Source of the DNA: Thermoguttaceae bacterium
Lineage (GTDB): Bacteria > Planctomycetota > Planctomycetia > Pirellulales > Thermoguttaceae
NCBI GenBank assembly: GCA_017939795.1
Contig: JAGBAA010000089.1
Span: 1-55,401, forward strand
Direction of reading: 5' to 3'
Length of the DNA stretch: 55,401 bases
Part shown: in pieces, positions 9,201 through 17,398 of the stretch
Layout of the letters: every line of letters starts with the position of its first letter
Numbering within the stretch: the first letter of the stretch is position 1
The notes under the pieces: generated by a model
Told to the model about the DNA's origin: nothing
Seen by the model: the letters and a program-made list of their open reading frames with translations, nothing else
Database searches by the model: none
Program-made: the position numbers and the translations under genes

Positions 9201-9738
9201 CATTATCTTCGGGATCCTCAAAATCCTTTTCGTGCCAGTACTCGCGTCCGCGTTCATCCACTGACTTGACCAGCTCGCCGCCCTCGCGGACCGTCCCTTT
9301 TTTCAGGGAGTAGAGACTGATGCTCAAAATCGTGGTGGGACTCTGCTTCTTTGTCGTGACGCCGAGCGAACGCACTTCTTCCGGCAGTTTCGGCGTCGCG
9401 ATGGACACGCGGTTCTGCACGAGGACCTGCGCCATGTCGAGGTCCGTTCCGACCTTGAAGGTCACGGCGATCGCGGCCTGACCGTTCGTGCAGTTCGTCG
9501 TCATGTAGAGCATATTTTCAACGCCGTTGATCTGCTCTTCAAGAGGGACGGCGACCGTGTCGGCTACCGTTTCGGGAGATGCGCCGGGATACTGCGCACG
9601 CACGTAGACAGTCGGCGGAGAAACGTTGGGGAAAAGAGTCATTGGGAGCTGGATGTACGCCAACAGCCCCAAAATCACGATAACGACCGAGATCACGCTC
9701 GCAAAAATCGGCCGGTCAATAAAAAATCGCGCAAACAT
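6277..9738 (-). CDS. RND multidrug efflux pump (AcrB/HAE1 family)
   Basis: Proton-driven inner-membrane exporter. From the ATG at 9738 (MFARFFIDRPIFA, the canonical AcrB-type N-terminus) it is 1153 residues, about 100 longer than AcrB. The proton-relay aspartates are present as D465-D466 in GIVVDDAIVVVEN, and the lysine of transmembrane helix 10 is K1019 in GLACKNAILIVEF. The extra length comes from insertions in the porter domains, notably a charged segment near residues 160-200 (around ERGREYWHEKDFEDPEDNE), and from a C-terminal tail with a repeated AVPET unit encoded by a 15-bp tandem repeat at 6284-6330. Twenty-six further in-frame codons upstream are not family-like. The pump is first in the operon; its promoter and a MarR-type operator lie in the divergent spacer. 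Substrate unknown. Confidence 0.96.
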   Translation of the reverse strand: MFARFFIDRPIFASVISVVIVILGLLAYIQLPMTLFPNVSPPTVYVRAQYPGASPETVADTVAVPLEEQINGVENMLYMTTNCTNGQAAIAVTFKVGTDLDMAQVLVQNRVSIATPKLPEEVRSLGVTTKKQSPTTILSISLYSLKKGTVREGGELVKSVDERGREYWHEKDFEDPEDNEPYYKMLYLSNYLRLFIRDVISRTEGVGDATINGEREYAMRIWLDPDKMMVRHVSAKDVVAAIQKQNIQVAAGQLGQQPVPQPMAFQYMLQAQGRLVSEEEFGRIVVRVEEDGSTVRMKDIARLELHSKMLDVVDYLEGDLGFKDEEHRQADGTFRREIYRNTEMCTLQVSQLPGANALKTAEAVRERMIELEKSFPPGLKYTIVYDTTPFIQESVGEVKHALRDAVILVALVVVLFLQSWRAAIIPLLAVPVSLIGTFAVMAGMGFSLNNLSLFGLVLAIGIVVDDAIVVVENVERHMEHGLSAKEAARKAMDEVSGALVAIALVLSCVFVPCAFLTGVTGEFFKQFALTIAISTIISAFNSLTLSPALSALLLKPKGSKRDPLTWLMDITIGWFFRLFNASFDLATSVYVRFVRIFLRLSFIVILIYAGLLYLTYDTFQKTPTGFVTPQDRGYLRAFVQLPDSASLDRTVDVCNRFQKICAGDPSLPKEDPRSQPIPGIRATSAVDGVSFLVSGIISNMGSVTILLDPFEERKETGVTDLMVRDILMKRCAEEIPEAVINISRPAPVDGMGKGASSGFKLQVQDRGNLGLAALEQVTNDLIDAASANPKLKNLNTQFRSSTPMKFVDVDREKALDMGVEMDEIFTALQVFLGSKYVNDLTFLGRNFQVKVQADSIFRSEVQNLNRIHVRNTRGEMVPLGSICKIKDMTGPLTVPRYNMFPAAAVTGEAADGYSSGEALLEMERLCAEILPQGMWYEWSEMSLLERTAGNSAIYVFFFAVLFVFLVLAAQYESLVLPLAIILVVPMCLLCSLTGVRMQGLDMNIFTQIGFLVLVGLACKNAILIVEFAKELQDSGLSRVEAAVEASRLRLRPILMTSLAFILGVVPLLFSTGAGHEMRFTLGVAVFSGMLGVTVFGIFLTPVFYSVIMMIFGRKSREEKNAGISGAAKQGNVLEAAVPETAVPETAVPETEVR
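6284..6330. repeat. 15-bp tandem repeat in pump C-terminus
   Basis: Three near-identical copies of TTTCAGGAACCGCAG (plus strand) encode the tail repeat AVPET in the RND pump. The phase is a multiple of three, so the tail can lengthen or shorten without a frameshift. Confidence 0.8.
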
Positions 9739-9902
9739 GAAACCAAAATCCGAATTTTGAAACTCTGAAGGAGGGAAAAAACAAAAAATCAGGCGGGTAC
9801 TGAACCGTTCAGGCACCGAAAACCAGACTGATGCGGAAATTTCAGAAAGACTCTGAAACTCTCAGGCAGGCATCCGTCCTCCAGCTGAACAATCAAAACT
9901 CC

Positions 9903-9919
9903 TTAACTATGATAGTTAA
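9903..9919. promoter_or_regulatory. Palindromic operator, probably for the MarR regulator
   Basis: TTAACTATGATAGTTAA is a perfect 8+1+8 inverted repeat in the divergent spacer between pump and regulator. It would occupy about +13 to +30 of the pump transcript started from the promoter at 9939-9967. Size and symmetry are typical for MarR dimers. The link to this MarR is inferred from position. Confidence 0.7.
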
Positions 9920-9938
9920 AGATAGATACTATTTATTC

Positions 9939-9967
9939 AGCATAGCACATGAATGCCGGAAAGTCAA
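9939..9967 (-). promoter_or_regulatory. Promoter of RND efflux operon
   Basis: Minus-strand -35 TTGACT (9962-9967) and -10 TATGCT (9939-9944) with a 17-bp spacer. Predicted start near 9932, giving a leader of about 190 nt that contains the palindromic operator. Confidence 0.7.
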
Positions 9968-10122
9968 GAGGCCGGGAGCTTTTTTGAATAAAAAAATCCC
10001 AAAAAATTCCTGTTTTGGTCTGGTATTTCTTGCGGAATCAGGTATAATCGGAACAGATTTCCTGACTATCCCCGATCATCCAGACCGTTCCAGACCGGAA
10101 GTGATCTCCGGCGCAAGAAAAA

Positions 10123-10617
10123 ATGTCCGACGAACCCATCAAAAACAAATTGCTCAAACCTGCCGAAGAAGCGTTTCTGAAACTCTTTAAGGTCATGGAC
10201 TATCGCCGCACCAAGACCCGTCCGCAAATTCTTGGGCAGGAAAACATGGAGATCATCAACTCGCTGACCTGTCGGCAGGAACGAACGATCCTCTTTATCA
10301 GTGCAGGAGAAGAAGAAACAGAGCTGGGGATCCATCCGCACGATCTCGCAAAGTCGCTGAACTGCTCGATCCAGTCGGTCTCCACGACGCTGGAGATCCT
10401 CGTGAACAAAAATCTCATTCTGCGCACTCCGAATCCGCACGACAGGCGGAGCTGCTGTCTTCAGCTGACGCCTCTCGGACACCAGATCTGCCGAGCGATC
10501 CAAAACGGCCTCCGGACGGTCTCGCTGGACCTTCTGGAAGGCCTCACGCACGAAGACCGGGATGCATTTATCCGCATCGTAGACCACTTCCACCGCCACA
10601 TGGGACTCGAGGACTGA
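10123..10617 (+). CDS. MarR-family transcriptional regulator
   Basis: A 164-residue winged-helix repressor. The recognition helix region (HDLAKSLNCSIQSVSTTLEILVN) is followed by the wing with the DRRSCCLQLTPLG pattern that defines MarR proteins; flanking helices at both ends would form the dimer interface. It is divergent from the RND pump, and a perfect 17-bp palindrome lies in the shared spacer, so it most likely represses the pump until a ligand binds. A TATAAT box at 10043-10048 could be its own -10, but no clear -35 is spaced correctly. No strong ribosome site precedes the ATG. GGATCC words begin immediately after the stop codon. Confidence 0.92.
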   Translation: MSDEPIKNKLLKPAEEAFLKLFKVMDYRRTKTRPQILGQENMEIINSLTCRQERTILFISAGEEETELGIHPHDLAKSLNCSIQSVSTTLEILVNKNLILRTPNPHDRRSCCLQLTPLGHQICRAIQNGLRTVSLDLLEGLTHEDRDAFIRIVDHFHRHMGLED

Positions 10618-10641
10618 GGATCCGTTCCTGCCGTTGGATCC
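10618..10641. repeat. Pair of GGATCC words abutting the marR stop codon
   Basis: GGATCC at 10618 and 10636, 18 bp apart, each followed within a few bases by TCCTGCC. The first word touches the stop codon. It resembles the longer array behind transketolase. Confidence 0.5.
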
Positions 10642-10738
10642 TCCTGCCATTCTCTTTTTGAGATTTTCGGAAAATTTACTTTTTTTTGTTTTTTTTGGTC
10701 TGAAATCGCCAGGCGTCGCTGGAAAAAAATCGCACGCA

Positions 10739-10747
10739 TGATATAAT
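10739..10747 (+). promoter_or_regulatory. Extended -10 promoter of glycogen synthase gene
   Basis: TGATATAAT is an extended -10 box (TGnTATAAT). No good -35 lies 17 bp upstream, which is typical when the TG extension is present. The leader to the ATG at 10871 would be about 115 nt. Confidence 0.6.
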
Positions 10748-10870
10748 GTAAGGGAAACGACTTTTCTCAGCAGTCGGCTGACGGTATCCTGTCTGGGACC
10801 GGCAGTTGCCGACACAATGCCCAAGATCCGAAAACCAGAAAGCCAAACGAAAGGTGAAAGAGAGGTTTCC

Positions 10871-12352
10871 ATGAATATCCTGTTTGCGTCGAGTGAAGCG
10901 GCTCCGCTGGCCAAAACCGGCGGTCTGGCAGACGTTTGCGGAGCACTTCCGAAAGCACTTGCGCAGCTTGGACACGACGTAACGCTCATCATGCCGGCGT
11001 ACCGTTCGACGAAAAAGTATCCTTCCGAGGCGACCGGAGTGGAACTTCGCGTCTGGATCGGCGGCCGGGAAGTACGCGGGACTTACCGAAAATGCACGGT
11101 TCCGGAAATCGGCGTCCCGATCTATCTCGTCGAGCATGATTCTTATTTCGACCGTGACGGTCTGTATAATACGAACAATGAGGACTACCGCGACAACTGC
11201 GAACGGTTCGTCTTTTTTTCCTATGCGGTCCTGGAAGCAGTCCGGCTTCTGGATCTCAAGGTGGACATCCTGCACGTAAACGACTGGCAGACCGGTCTCA
11301 TCCCTGCGCTTCAGTCGATCTACTATCGGGATTTCCCCGGCTACGAAAAGATCTCGACGCTCTTCACGATCCACAATATCGCCTACCAGGGAGCCTTCCC
11401 TGCCGCAGCGATGTCGCTGACCGGCCTGCACTGGAAGTACTTCAACTGGCTGCAGATGGAGTGCTACGATCACCTGAATCTTCTGAAAACCGGCATCGTT
11501 TTCTCGGACGGGATCACGACGGTCAGTCCCAACTACGTCCATGAGATCACCGCCACTCCCGGCGGATGCGGTCTGGAAGGTGTTCTGCGGAATCGGCGCG
11601 ATGTCCTGTGGGGGATCACCAACGGGATCGACACAGACGAATGGAACCCGGAGTCGGACCCGTTCGTCGAGCATCATTTCTCCCGTGAGACCCGTGCAGA
11701 AGGCAAACTTCAGGCGAAATTGGCTCTCCAAAACCAAATGAATCTCCCGCAGCGCGCCGACGTCCCGGTCGTGGGGATGGTAGGGCGTCTGACGGAACAG
11801 AAGGGATTTGATCTCGTCGTCGAAATGATCTGCCAGAAGGCGTTTGCCGGTGAAGATGTACAGTGGGTCCTTCTCGGTTCCGGGGATCCGATCCTCGAAA
11901 ACCGCCTGCGCGAACTCGCCGCCATGCACACGCAGAATGTCGCCGTTTCGATCCGGTACTCCAATGAACTGGCGCACCGCATCATCGCGGGAAGCGATAT
12001 TTTCCTCATGCCGAGCCGTTTTGAACCGTGCGGTTTGACGCAGCTCTACAGTATGCGCTACGGAACGGTCCCGGTCGTTCACTCTACCGGCGGGCTGGTC
12101 GATACCGTCACGGACCTCACGCCGGAAACAGAAGCCGACGGGACCGCGACGGGGGTCCGGTTCAGCAACGCGGACCTTCAGGGGATCACGTGGGGGGTGG
12201 ATCATGCGCTTGACATTTACCGGAACCGTCCAGAACTCTGGAACCAGCTTCAGGACACGGGGATGAGCCTCGACATGTCCTGGCGTCAGAGTGCGGAAAA
12301 ATACGTGGAACTCTACCGTAAGATCCGCAGAAACCGTCCGCGGCAGAAATAG
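10871..12352 (+). CDS. glgA: Glycogen synthase (ADP-glucose type, GT5)
   Basis: Adds glucose from ADP-glucose to the non-reducing end of growing alpha-1,4-glucan in the cytoplasm. The product is 493 residues, normal for bacterial GlgA. The N-terminal KTGGLADV (residues 15-22) binds the nucleotide sugar; the C-terminal Rossmann domain carries the PSRFEPCGLTQLYSMRYG block with the conserved glutamate and the STGGL segment. I chose the ATG at 10871, since GAGAGG lies six bases upstream and the protein then begins MNILFASSEAAP as in the family; 18 more in-frame codons upstream are not conserved. No other glycogen gene is adjacent. Confidence 0.96.
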   Translation: MNILFASSEAAPLAKTGGLADVCGALPKALAQLGHDVTLIMPAYRSTKKYPSEATGVELRVWIGGREVRGTYRKCTVPEIGVPIYLVEHDSYFDRDGLYNTNNEDYRDNCERFVFFSYAVLEAVRLLDLKVDILHVNDWQTGLIPALQSIYYRDFPGYEKISTLFTIHNIAYQGAFPAAAMSLTGLHWKYFNWLQMECYDHLNLLKTGIVFSDGITTVSPNYVHEITATPGGCGLEGVLRNRRDVLWGITNGIDTDEWNPESDPFVEHHFSRETRAEGKLQAKLALQNQMNLPQRADVPVVGMVGRLTEQKGFDLVVEMICQKAFAGEDVQWVLLGSGDPILENRLRELAAMHTQNVAVSIRYSNELAHRIIAGSDIFLMPSRFEPCGLTQLYSMRYGTVPVVHSTGGLVDTVTDLTPETEADGTATGVRFSNADLQGITWGVDHALDIYRNRPELWNQLQDTGMSLDMSWRQSAEKYVELYRKIRRNRPRQK

Positions 12353-12499
12353 TCTGCGAAAAAACCAGCTGCGGCTGAGATCTTCCGCGCCGGAAGGTGG
12401 ATGCCCTCCTGGCCAAACCGGCAGAAAATGCTTTTTTTGAAGTCTTCAGGAGCTTTCATGTTTCTGAGGACTTTTTTCATCATTTTTCATTTCCACCCC

Positions 12500-12528
12500 T
12501 TGACTTTTTCAAAGATCTGGTTTAAGAT
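12500..12528 (+). promoter_or_regulatory. Promoter of DUF1559 gene
   Basis: -35 TTGACT (12500-12505), 17-bp spacer, -10 TAAGAT (12523-12528). The predicted leader is about 50 nt and ends in an AAGGGGG ribosome site before the ATG at 12587. Confidence 0.75.
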
Positions 12529-12586
12529 AAAATTTAAGATCAAAAATGAAAATGAATTTGGGGGCAAATTCCAAAGGGGGACCAAA

Positions 12587-13588
12587 ATGAAAAAAACAAA
12601 ACCCGGCACGCTCGTCCGCCCGGCATTCACGCTGGTGGAACTGCTCGTCGTCATCGCGATCATCGGCATGCTCGTCGGTCTGCTGCTTCCTGCCGTTCAG
12701 CAGGCACGTGAAGCGGCACGCACGATGCAGTGTTCCAATCACCTGAAACAGATGGGTCTTGCTGCGCTGAACCACGAAAGTACCGTCAAGACCCTCCCTT
12801 CCGGAGGCTGGCTCTACTCTGTTGACGGCGATCCGGATTTCGGTTTCGGCCGAAAACAGCCGGGGTCCTGGCACTATAATCTCCTGCCGTTCCTCGAAGC
12901 CAACTCCCTCTGGCAGCTTGGTCAGGACGGGAATCAGACCGCAGACCAAAACATCAAAAATGCGAACGAGACGCGCTCCAAAATGTCTCTTCCACTTTTC
13001 AACTGTCCCTCTCGCCGCGCGGCAGTTCCCTACTATGCTGTCGGCGGAGACGGCGTCAACAGCACGACCTACGTCGATAAGATGGCCGTGAAGGGAGACT
13101 ATGGCGGATGCACGGGAACGCAGTGGCTTTACGATTCAGGCGTCAACTCGTACAGTAAAGGGCTTTCGCTCGATCCTCAAAAACTCGGATACAAAGCGTC
13201 GGAATCCGGCGTCGCGTACGTCGCCAGTGCCATTACGTTCGGCGAGATCCGCGATGGAACGAGCAACACGTTCCTCTGCGGCGAAAAGTATCTGCGCGCC
13301 GACAGATACACGCCCTCCTCGGCAGCCGATTCCTACGGCGGCGGGGATGACCGGTGCATCTGGCAGGGGTTCGACAATGACACGCTCCGCCGTGCCGGAA
13401 GGGACTACCGCCCCTTCCAGGACCGTCAGGGTGCAGACTACGACTACCTTTTCGGAAGTCCCCACGCTGGTGCACTGGGAATGACGATGGCGGATGGTTC
13501 GACACACCGTATCTCGTACAGTATTGACGACGAGACCTGGCAGGATCTCGCGAACCGCTCCGACGGCAATGCCGTCACGATTCCGTAA
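12587..13588 (+). CDS. DUF1559 protein with prepilin-type N-terminus
   Basis: A 333-residue pseudopilin-like protein of the family greatly expanded in Planctomycetota. A class III (prepilin) leader precedes FTLVELLVVIAIIG: processing would be between A13 and F14, with the conserved glutamate at position 5 of the mature protein (E18). The hydrophobic helix continues to LLLPAVQQAREAAR. The C-terminus has the DUF1559 ending (HAGALGMTMADGSTHRIS). The exact role is unknown; family members are assumed to assemble in, or be exported by, a type II secretion/type IV pilus-like machine. The start at 12587 is set by the promoter, the AAGGGGG site and the prepilin leader; the longer open frame upstream is not coding. 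Confidence 0.93.
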   Translation: MKKTKPGTLVRPAFTLVELLVVIAIIGMLVGLLLPAVQQAREAARTMQCSNHLKQMGLAALNHESTVKTLPSGGWLYSVDGDPDFGFGRKQPGSWHYNLLPFLEANSLWQLGQDGNQTADQNIKNANETRSKMSLPLFNCPSRRAAVPYYAVGGDGVNSTTYVDKMAVKGDYGGCTGTQWLYDSGVNSYSKGLSLDPQKLGYKASESGVAYVASAITFGEIRDGTSNTFLCGEKYLRADRYTPSSAADSYGGGDDRCIWQGFDNDTLRRAGRDYRPFQDRQGADYDYLFGSPHAGALGMTMADGSTHRISYSIDDETWQDLANRSDGNAVTIP

Positions 13589-13641
13589 AATGATTCCGTA
13601 AAATGATTCCATAAATTTCCCAAAATTTCCAGCCCGGCCCG

Positions 13642-13669
13642 TTTACAAAAAATCGTTTTTTGGTAAAAT
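13642..13669 (+). promoter_or_regulatory. Promoter of TPR protein gene
   Basis: -35 TTTACA (13642-13647), 16-bp spacer, -10 TAAAAT (13664-13669), about 100 nt upstream of the chosen ATG. Confidence 0.65.
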
Positions 13670-13770
13670 AGGACTCAGAAGAGAACGTCAGGATCTCATG
13701 CTGCTTTTCCTGCCGTTCTTTCGGATCGGATAAAATGGCACAAAAGGGGTTTATGCAGGAAGGAAGACCC

Positions 13771-15114
13771 ATGCAGGATGCAGATTTTTTTCAGATGATT
13801 CAGAGTATTCCCACCTCCGAGGCGGATCTTCCGATCGCGCCGCTTCTTCTTCAGGGGATCCGGAAATTGGAACTTGGCGAGGAACTCCAGGCGATGGAGA
13901 TCTTTGCCTCCGCAGTAAAACAGTCTCCCGGATCCTTCAAGGCGGGCTACCTTCTCGGACGGACGGCTCTTTCGCTCGAAAAATTCTCTGAGGCAGCCGA
14001 GGCTCTGGGACATACGCTCGAACTTGACCCGGAAAATATCGAAGTCCAGTACCTTATCGCGCACACACACGCTCAGCAGGACATGGTGGAGGAGGCGGCC
14101 GGTGAACTACTCGCGATCCTGGAAAAATATCCGGATTTTGTCGATGCGTACTACGACTGCGGCGTCGCGCTCCAGCTGCTGGGACGCTATGATGAAGCGA
14201 TCCGGATCTTCGAAAAACGGCTGGAATTCTCTCCGGATTTTGACACAGCGATCATGTGTGCCATGACGTACGAGATCCTCCGCGACTTCGAAAAGGCAGC
14301 CGACCTCTACACGCAGGCCCTCATTCTGGATCCCGAAAATGCAATGCTCATCGAAAACCGGGGAAAAACATTCCTCGAAATGAACCGGTGCGAAGAAGCT
14401 CTTCAGGATTTCCAGCACGCACTGACGCTCGATCCGGAAAGTTCCGATGCGCTGTGCGGTAGAGGTCAGGCTCTTTTCCATCTCGGAAATATCGAGGCGT
14501 CCAAAAAGGATTTCCGTCTTACCGTGGAACTCGATCCGGAAAACATGATCGCATGGAGCATGCTCGGTCAGGTCCTCCTTTACGAAGGTGCGTACCAGGA
14601 GGCGCTCGACGCACTGGAAAAGGCGCTTGAGCTGGATCCGGAACTGCTCGTTTACGATTTCCGCGCGAATGCGAAACGCGGGCTCGGCGACCTGGAAGGT
14701 GCGCTGGCGGACATCGTGCTTGCGCTGGAATATGAGCCGGAAAATTCGGACTACCTCATCGACAAAGGGGCGATCCTCGTCGAAATGGAACGTCTCGATG
14801 ATGCCATGAAAGTCTTCAATGCACTTCTGAAACAGGAAAAAACGGCAGAAGCGTACCGTTTTCGCGGACTCGCATGGATGGAAATGCTCGAATACGAAAA
14901 AGCGATCGACGATTTCAATGCGGCAGAACGGCTCGGCGCAGAAAATGCGGACGTTTTCCTTCGCCGCGGGGAAGCATACTATCAGCTCGGAGAAAACGAG
15001 GACGCTTTTGCCGATTTTCAGAAAGCGCAGGAACTCGCAGAAGCGGAAGGCGATGAAGAATTCGTCGCAAAATGCTCGCAGCTCGTGGAAAAACTCCGTG
15101 CTTTTGGCGATTGA
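13771..15114 (+). CDS. Tetratricopeptide-repeat protein
   Basis: About 447 residues made almost entirely of TPR helical pairs (around eleven), recognised by recurring A-x-x-x-LGR, ALxLDPENxxA and YxxGxAL patterns. No signal peptide or membrane segment is seen, so it is probably a cytoplasmic scaffold; the binding partner is unknown. Three in-frame ATGs are possible (13735, 13753, 13771). I prefer 13771 because AGGAAGG lies seven bases upstream, while 13735 has no ribosome site; 13735 would add twelve residues. It stands alone between the DUF1559 gene and the convergent purH, with its own promoter and terminator. High Glu and Leu content makes long spurious antisense frames here. Confidence 0.88.
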   Translation: MQDADFFQMIQSIPTSEADLPIAPLLLQGIRKLELGEELQAMEIFASAVKQSPGSFKAGYLLGRTALSLEKFSEAAEALGHTLELDPENIEVQYLIAHTHAQQDMVEEAAGELLAILEKYPDFVDAYYDCGVALQLLGRYDEAIRIFEKRLEFSPDFDTAIMCAMTYEILRDFEKAADLYTQALILDPENAMLIENRGKTFLEMNRCEEALQDFQHALTLDPESSDALCGRGQALFHLGNIEASKKDFRLTVELDPENMIAWSMLGQVLLYEGAYQEALDALEKALELDPELLVYDFRANAKRGLGDLEGALADIVLALEYEPENSDYLIDKGAILVEMERLDDAMKVFNALLKQEKTAEAYRFRGLAWMEMLEYEKAIDDFNAAERLGAENADVFLRRGEAYYQLGENEDAFADFQKAQELAEAEGDEEFVAKCSQLVEKLRAFGD

Positions 15115-15229
15115 ACCCAAACAGTTCCATGAGTGGAAGTTCATGCGTCAGGGAGAAAGAGGCTCTTTCTGACGCGAATTTTACGAAACGCACTGAACCC
15201 ACAAAAAGATTTTCTGAATTTAAAATCGC

Positions 15230-15269
15230 AAGGTCCATCCGAAAAACAGACACCGGATGGACCTTTTTT
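15230..15269 (+). terminator. Intrinsic terminator of TPR gene
   Basis: A perfect 12-bp stem (AAGGTCCATCCG at 15230-15241, CGGATGGACCTT at 15254-15265) followed by a T run to 15269. It lies between convergent genes. Confidence 0.88.
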
Positions 15270-15353
15270 ATTTCATTCCGCTTCGTCTGGTACGTGCCCC
15301 CTTCCGAGCGAAACTGGGAAGGAAGCACGGCGGATCAGAAATGCGGCATACTT

Positions 15354-16928
15354 TTAGTGGCGGAAATGGCGATAGCCGGTGAAGATCATCGCGATGCCGT
15401 ATTTATTGCACGCGTCGATGACTTCCTGGTCACGCTTCGAGCCGCCGGGCTGGATGAGTGCCGTGATTCCGTTTTCGTGCGCGAGGTCAATACTGTCGGC
15501 AAACGGGAAGAACGCGTCGCTGGCAAGCACGGCACCGTCGATGCGGTCGCCTGCTTTTTCGATCGAGATCTTCACAGAGTCCACGCGGCTCATCTGGCCC
15601 GCACCTGCTCCGAGGAGCATTCCGTCCTTGCACAGAACGATGGCGTTGGACTTCACGAAACGGCAGAGGTTCCACGCAAAGCGCAGATCTTCGACCTGTT
15701 TCGCGGTCGGCTGCTTTTCGGTCACGACTTTCCATTCATCTTCCGGATCGTCCTGAATGTCGGCATTCTGCACGAGAAGACCGCCTTCGATACAGCGCCA
15801 GGTCCACTCCGACTGCGCACGGCTCAGGTCGCCCGCCGCCATGAGACGCACATTGTTGCGCCATTTCGGAACGGTCGTGAGGAGTTCCAGAGCTTTCGGC
15901 TCAAAATCTTCCGCGACGATCGCTTCGACGAAGAGCCCCGGTTCACAGAGGACTTTAGCGGTCGCTTCATCACACACACGGTTCATTCCAAGGATGGAAC
16001 CGAACGCGGAGAGCGGGTCGCCGGCCATGGCGCGTTCGCAGGCTTCGGAAAGCGTCGCAGCTTCCGCGGCCCCGCACGGATTATTGTGCTTGATGACCGA
16101 ACAGGCCGGATTCTTGCTGCGCAGTACGATACCGAGGGCCGCGTCGAGGTCCATCAGGTTATTGTATGAGAGTTCTTTCCCATTGAGCTGTTTCGCGCGG
16201 ATGATGTTCGGGACCTGATCCACATTCGGACCGGCATAAACGGCAGCCTTCTGGTGCGGGTTTTCGCCGTAGCGGAGCGTCGCGGAACGTTCAAAAGTGA
16301 CGCCGAGCGTCTGCGGGAAATCGCCTTCACCGACTTCCTTGGAGAACCAGTTCGCGATGGCGCGGTCGTATTTCGCGGTGTGATTGAACGCATCCGCAGC
16401 AAGCTGACGGCGCAGCTCGAACGTCGTGGCTCCGCCGTTTTCCTTCATGGAATCAAGGACGGCCTGGAACTGGTCTTTGCTCGTCACGATGCTGGTGAAG
16501 AGGTGATTCTTCGCCGCGGCGCGAACGAGAGACGGACCGCCAATGTCGATCTTTTCGATCGCCTGGGCAGCCGTGACGTCCGGTTTCGCGATGGTGGCTT
16601 CGAATGGATAGAGATTCACGCAGACGAGTTCAAACGTAAGGATACCGTGCTCCTGAAGGCCGGCCATGTCGTCTTCGCGGTCGTGACGGCAAAGGATCCC
16701 GCCAAACACGTAGGGATGGAGGGTCTTCAGACGGCCGTCCATCATTTCCGGAAATCCGGTGTACGCCGAGATGTCTTTGCACGGAATGCCGTTCGCTTCG
16801 AGGAAAGTGCGGGTTCCGCCCGTACTGTAGATCTCGACGCCCATTTCTGCGAGACCTTTCGCAAAAACATCCAGATCGGTCTTATCGCTGACGCTGATGA
16901 TCGCGCGTTTGATTTTCGGTGAATCCAT
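15354..16928 (-). CDS. purH: Bifunctional AICAR transformylase/IMP cyclohydrolase
   Basis: Carries out the last two steps of de novo purine synthesis: formylation of AICAR with 10-formyl-tetrahydrofolate, then ring closure to IMP. The 524-residue length is standard. The N-terminal cyclohydrolase (MGS-like) domain has SVSDKTDLDVFAKGL and the DGRLKTLHP block; the transformylase domain has the catalytic SVIKHNNPCG segment and ends in the conserved NKYGIAMIFTGYRHFRH. The ATG at 16928 is the only sensible start. A promoter lies about 80 bp upstream. No other pur gene is adjacent; the gene is a single unit between the TPR gene and the glycan region. Confidence 0.98.
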   Translation of the reverse strand: MDSPKIKRAIISVSDKTDLDVFAKGLAEMGVEIYSTGGTRTFLEANGIPCKDISAYTGFPEMMDGRLKTLHPYVFGGILCRHDREDDMAGLQEHGILTFELVCVNLYPFEATIAKPDVTAAQAIEKIDIGGPSLVRAAAKNHLFTSIVTSKDQFQAVLDSMKENGGATTFELRRQLAADAFNHTAKYDRAIANWFSKEVGEGDFPQTLGVTFERSATLRYGENPHQKAAVYAGPNVDQVPNIIRAKQLNGKELSYNNLMDLDAALGIVLRSKNPACSVIKHNNPCGAAEAATLSEACERAMAGDPLSAFGSILGMNRVCDEATAKVLCEPGLFVEAIVAEDFEPKALELLTTVPKWRNNVRLMAAGDLSRAQSEWTWRCIEGGLLVQNADIQDDPEDEWKVVTEKQPTAKQVEDLRFAWNLCRFVKSNAIVLCKDGMLLGAGAGQMSRVDSVKISIEKAGDRIDGAVLASDAFFPFADSIDLAHENGITALIQPGGSKRDQEVIDACNKYGIAMIFTGYRHFRH

Positions 16929-17007
16929 TTTAAACTGCCCCTTTTCCGGTCAACCGGTAAATGCAAATGAACATAAAAATTCGAGAAAACAAAAATTCCT
17001 TTTTTTT

Positions 17008-17035
17008 ATTTTACCCGACTCAGCATTTTTTTCAA
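17008..17035 (-). promoter_or_regulatory. Promoter of purH
   Basis: Minus-strand -35 TTGAAA (17030-17035), 16-bp spacer, -10 TAAAAT (17008-17013). No PurR or purine riboswitch signature is recognisable in the leader. Confidence 0.65.
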
Positions 17036-17279
17036 GGAGGGAAAGCGCGTTTTTCTGGATTTTTTTCCACTTCTTTTCATCTTCTGCAAGAAACTTCCGA
17101 AGAATTGCCCCAATCCAACCGCCCCGCTCTCATTTTGCTCTCAAGCAGCAGAGACTGCCGCCGCGGAAATACGGAGAACATGGAGAGATCGGAAGGAACG
17201 CAGAATGGCAAAAGAATGGGGAGGAGAAACTTTTTTCTGAAAAATCGGAAATTTTGAGGAATTTCGTTCCCGGGACTGA

Positions 17280-17308
17280 TTGCATTTTTGCGCGATCGAG
17301 TGTACAAT
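17280..17308 (+). promoter_or_regulatory. Promoter of the esterase/glycosidase/GDPD unit
   Basis: -35 TTGCAT (17280-17285), 17-bp spacer, -10 TACAAT (17303-17308). The leader to the ATG at 17399 would be about 85 nt. Confidence 0.7.
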
Positions 17309-17398
17309 GAAAGGGAAATTTTATCCTCACCGATCACGGAGGGCACTCCTGCCTTTTTTCCCGCCTTTTTCCCAAATTTTCACGAAAGGATCCAGTCC

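Larger units (their letters stand above)
16929..17398. other. Divergent intergenic region, no gene
   Basis: This 470-bp spacer holds the purH promoter (minus strand, 17008-17035) and the esterase promoter (plus strand, 17280-17308). The middle part is A/T-run rich with short open frames on both strands that lack ribosome sites and resemble nothing I know. I see no RNA gene. Confidence 0.5.

Noticed and set aside
16961..17346. Short open frames in the purH-esterase spacer
   Set aside because: They lack ribosome sites, overlap the purH promoter, consist of A/T-run residues (Phe, Lys, Ser, Asn) and match no family.
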